The notes under the pieces were generated by a model. The model made no database searches. It was not told where the DNA came from and was given only the letters and a program-made list of their open reading frames with translations. A stretch of DNA of 55,383 nucleotides from Nemertoderma westbladi. Its lineage: Eukaryota; Xenacoelomorpha; Nemertodermatida; Nemertodermatidae. Within the stretch, counting starts at the first letter, position 1. Each line of letters opens with the position of its first letter. A program made the translations under genes and the position numbers. Location: contig JAUCBJ010001399.1 in NCBI GenBank assembly GCA_032718475.1, positions 1-55,383 on the forward strand, in the 5' to 3' direction. This document shows positions 53,104 to 55,383 of the stretch, one piece after another.

Positions 53104-54115
53104 GGTGTTCGGACACTTCCCCCCGGACAGTTCCCCCCCCCCCCCCGGTCAAGTAGGACACTTCCCCCCCGGACACTTCCCCCCCAGACACTTCCCCCCC
53201 GACTGTTCTTAACTTCGCACATTCGTATTTTTCATTTTGTAAGGTAAACGGACCGCTTGTATCCAGATAAGTTGTATCCAATTTTCCTTTCGTAGCTCAG
53301 AAAGTGATCTTTTGCATCCCGATTTAACATTTTATATCCAAGTTTTATTTATGGGTTTTATCAATGCAATTACATCGTATTGTTTGCTAATCTTTAAACA
53401 ATTAATTATATTAGATGACCTATAAATTCCATCCCCGGAATGATATACTGTTTTTATTAACTATAGAATTATAATAATTAATTGTTTTAATTATAGGTAT
53501 TATTATGTAATAGTCTTCTTCAAATTGTAGCAGATGGGGATGAATATTATTGTTGCAATCAAAATTATACCTCTCCAGGGTAAAATCGACATGCGTCGAC
53601 CTGTATTCTGTGTTCAGCATTACATATTGATATACATATTACTATACATACTATATAGATATTATACACACTACATATTAAATTTCCTGGTTATTTGCAA
53701 TATTTTTAATAGGATTTTGTTGAATTATATAATATTGTAGTAATTTATATATTAAATTGGTTAACATTCAATACAGCTCCTACTTTAGGCTTAGTCAATT
53801 TATTATCTGATGATACAAACATGAATTAATTATTTCAAAGCGGTCTTAAGTCTTTCACCACGGGCACTCAGGGAAATGCCGGGGTCTGGGGGCGATAACC
53901 CCCAAGAAAAGAAGCGGGGGTTTGGGGCGGCAGCCCCCAAGAAAAGAAGCGGGGGTTTGGGGGCGGCAGCCCCCAATTAAAATAAATTAAAAGAATTAAA
54001 GGAATTAAAAGAAAAACAAACAAAATTTGACTATAAAAATGTTTCTTTTATAATTTTGAAAAAACTTGTCTAGATACAACTTGTCCAGTAACCATCTTTA
54101 ACTTTATAAACTTTA
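53104..54115. mobile_element. Foldback element D2, opposite orientation, one end lost
   Basis: Left end GGTGTTCGGACACTTCC equals the inverse right end of D1. Array 53104-53210, then core 53211-54115 matching D1 in inverse. A 44-bp block with the GC-rich hairpin is doubled here (53908-53980). The far array is missing; sequence turns into (TATAAACTTT)n at 54105. Short AT-rich frames (68-82 codons) shared with D1 reflect recent copying only. Confidence 0.75.
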
Positions 54116-54555
54116 TAAACTTTATAAACTTTATCTCTTCCAATTAATTTCAAAATAACACTGTCTATTCTGTATAATAAACAATAACATTATAACATTA
54201 TTAATTAATTACCTTTCAATTACATGTAATTGAATTATTGATAATTAGCGGCGTGACATGCTGTGTAACTTAAAGTTACAAACAAAAGTAAAGTCACAAA
54301 CAAGGTACCTTACGCCGTCGATAGGCGAGGGATAACCATAAAATCGATAGACTTATTTCCAGTGCGGTCCCCCCAGAACTTTACTCCACAGAGGAAACTC
54401 GTTCTCTATAAATACATCTTGACTTCTCAATGTGATCTAAACGATAACATATTGTGAAAGAGGTAATTCTTAACAAGTATAGCACCACACCACCCGCAGT
54501 GGGTGCTAGTTAGACCCGGGTGCGAACATCTTGAGTGGCATATGAACTAACAAAG
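54116..54555. other. Upstream flank of Ly6-like gene
   Basis: AT-rich repeat remnant to about 54270, then mixed sequence. No supported exon. Confidence 0.3.
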
Positions 54556-55186
54556 ATGAGAATACACTATTTCTTTTACATTTCCTTACAAATGACCAAC
54601 TGTTGGTCCCAGCTCCTTTCTTGTCTGGAGTCAACAAATTCCACTTTCATTTCTGATGATGAAGAATTAGTCAATGAATACAAATCAAAATTAGAAAACC
54701 TAGGAAACGATGGAAACTGGGAGTTCCTGCCTGGCCATTATTCTTTAACGGAACCGAGAATGTCAGCACACCAGTGTTATGAATGCGGAACCTATTCGCG
54801 CATACAACAGCGAGAATGTAGAGATGATTGCGATAGGCACTCAACGCAGTTGTTACAGAGACAAAGATACATGTGCCCAGGTAACAGAAGAAGAGTGCAC
54901 TGAGCTCATGGGCAAGGGGTTTGAGGGCTACGATAATGAAGTGTTGGTTGCATTACATGACATCACTAATAGCCTAAAATTTGGTTTAACCACTGTAAAA
55001 GAAGTGTGTCAAAACCAGTGTTGTACAGAATCGTACTGTCCACTGAAAGTGTGGATGGAAGATGCCACTACAACCACAACCACAACGACTACAACAACCA
55101 CAACCACAACCACAACAATCCTCCCAAGTGGCTCCAGCAAAGTAGTTCCATTGATTATTATGGTGTTTCTTGTCAACTTTCTTTAA
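54556..55186 (+). pseudogene. Ly6/uPAR-like GPI-anchored protein, frameshifted
   Basis: From ATG 54556 a frame leads to HQCYECGTYSRIQQREC (near 54775). At about 54800-54845 the coding sense passes to the +1 frame, which gives SCYRDKDTCAQVTEEEC, then VCQNQCCTESYCP, a run of 17 Thr ((ACAACC)n, 55066-55121), and a hydrophobic C terminus (VVPLIIMVFLVNFL) that fits a GPI-anchor signal. The CYxC start and CC....C end fit a three-finger Ly6/uPAR domain on the cell surface. The N terminus is weakly hydrophobic; a further upstream exon is possible. The shift is a pseudogene lesion, sequencing error or missed intron. Confidence 0.55.
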
Positions 55187-55383
55187 GTAAAGACTTCCAG
55201 ATAACTCATGTGAAAACTATTAAATAGGAATTACGAAATAGTGATACTCAGCACAAAAATTCCCTTCATTTGTTTGTAAAATTATATTAACATATTGGTT
55301 TGGGGATATTTATTACTTTCTTTAATACTCCTTGTAACTATAGATAATTGTTATTATTGTGAGAATCCAAATTTGGTGCAGTG
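55187..55383. other. 3' flank of Ly6-like gene
   Basis: AT-rich sequence with no clear AATAAA. Nothing else is seen. Confidence 0.3.

Overview
This window looks like AT-rich nuclear DNA of an invertebrate animal. There are no bacterial-style operons or ribosome binding sites. It holds candidate GT-AG introns, metazoan domains (LIM, WD40, a Ly6/uPAR-like cysteine pattern), endonuclease-type LINEs and BEL/Pao LTR retrotransposons. The recurrent TAGGCCTAC-type words and the mixture of L2/CR1-like LINEs with BEL elements would suit a marine invertebrate, possibly a tunicate or other deuterostome, but no gene here proves the taxon. Most of the window is mobile or repetitive DNA.

Layout. (1) 1-11842 is a nest of one BEL/Pao family. 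Minus-strand element A (1-4165, left end outside the window) sits inside the gag gene of plus-strand element B (4166-11842). B's 3' LTR was itself hit by a solo LTR (9385-10523, target duplication GCCGT) and by a small insertion with a perfect 69-bp hairpin (10639-10843). (2) 11893-14593 is a DNA transposon with inverted termini and a TAAAACT duplication; it contains a second inverted-array element and a LINE scrap. (3) 15449-21560 holds an L2/CR1-like LINE, a probable WD40 exon remnant, a tRNA-derived SINE and several pieces of a LINE ending in (TAG)n. (4) 21865-23214 is the best host gene, an intronless LIM/coiled-coil protein. (5) 24130-26822 holds two foldback elements made of inverted short tandem arrays. 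(6) 27752-39935 is a complete 12.2-kb BEL/Pao element C with two 1221-bp LTRs and an AACAG duplication, inserted in an older LTR of the same family. (7) 40061-55383 holds LINE pieces, two GGACACTTCC foldback elements, a 34-bp minisatellite that repeats a WD40 exon end with its splice donor, a 12-bp satellite, and a frameshifted Ly6/uPAR-like gene at the right end.

The most notable biology is in the mobile DNA. Elements B and C lost reverse transcriptase, RNase H and most of integrase by the same internal deletion, yet C is recent and keeps a 1367-codon gag-protease frame. This points to a non-autonomous lineage moved in trans. Both also carry an unrecognised second reading frame between gag-protease and the 3' LTR. 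Separately, two foldback families (units GGACAATTCGGTCCC and GGACACTTCCCCCCC) share unit length, register and terminal sequence, so they look like divergent members of one system.
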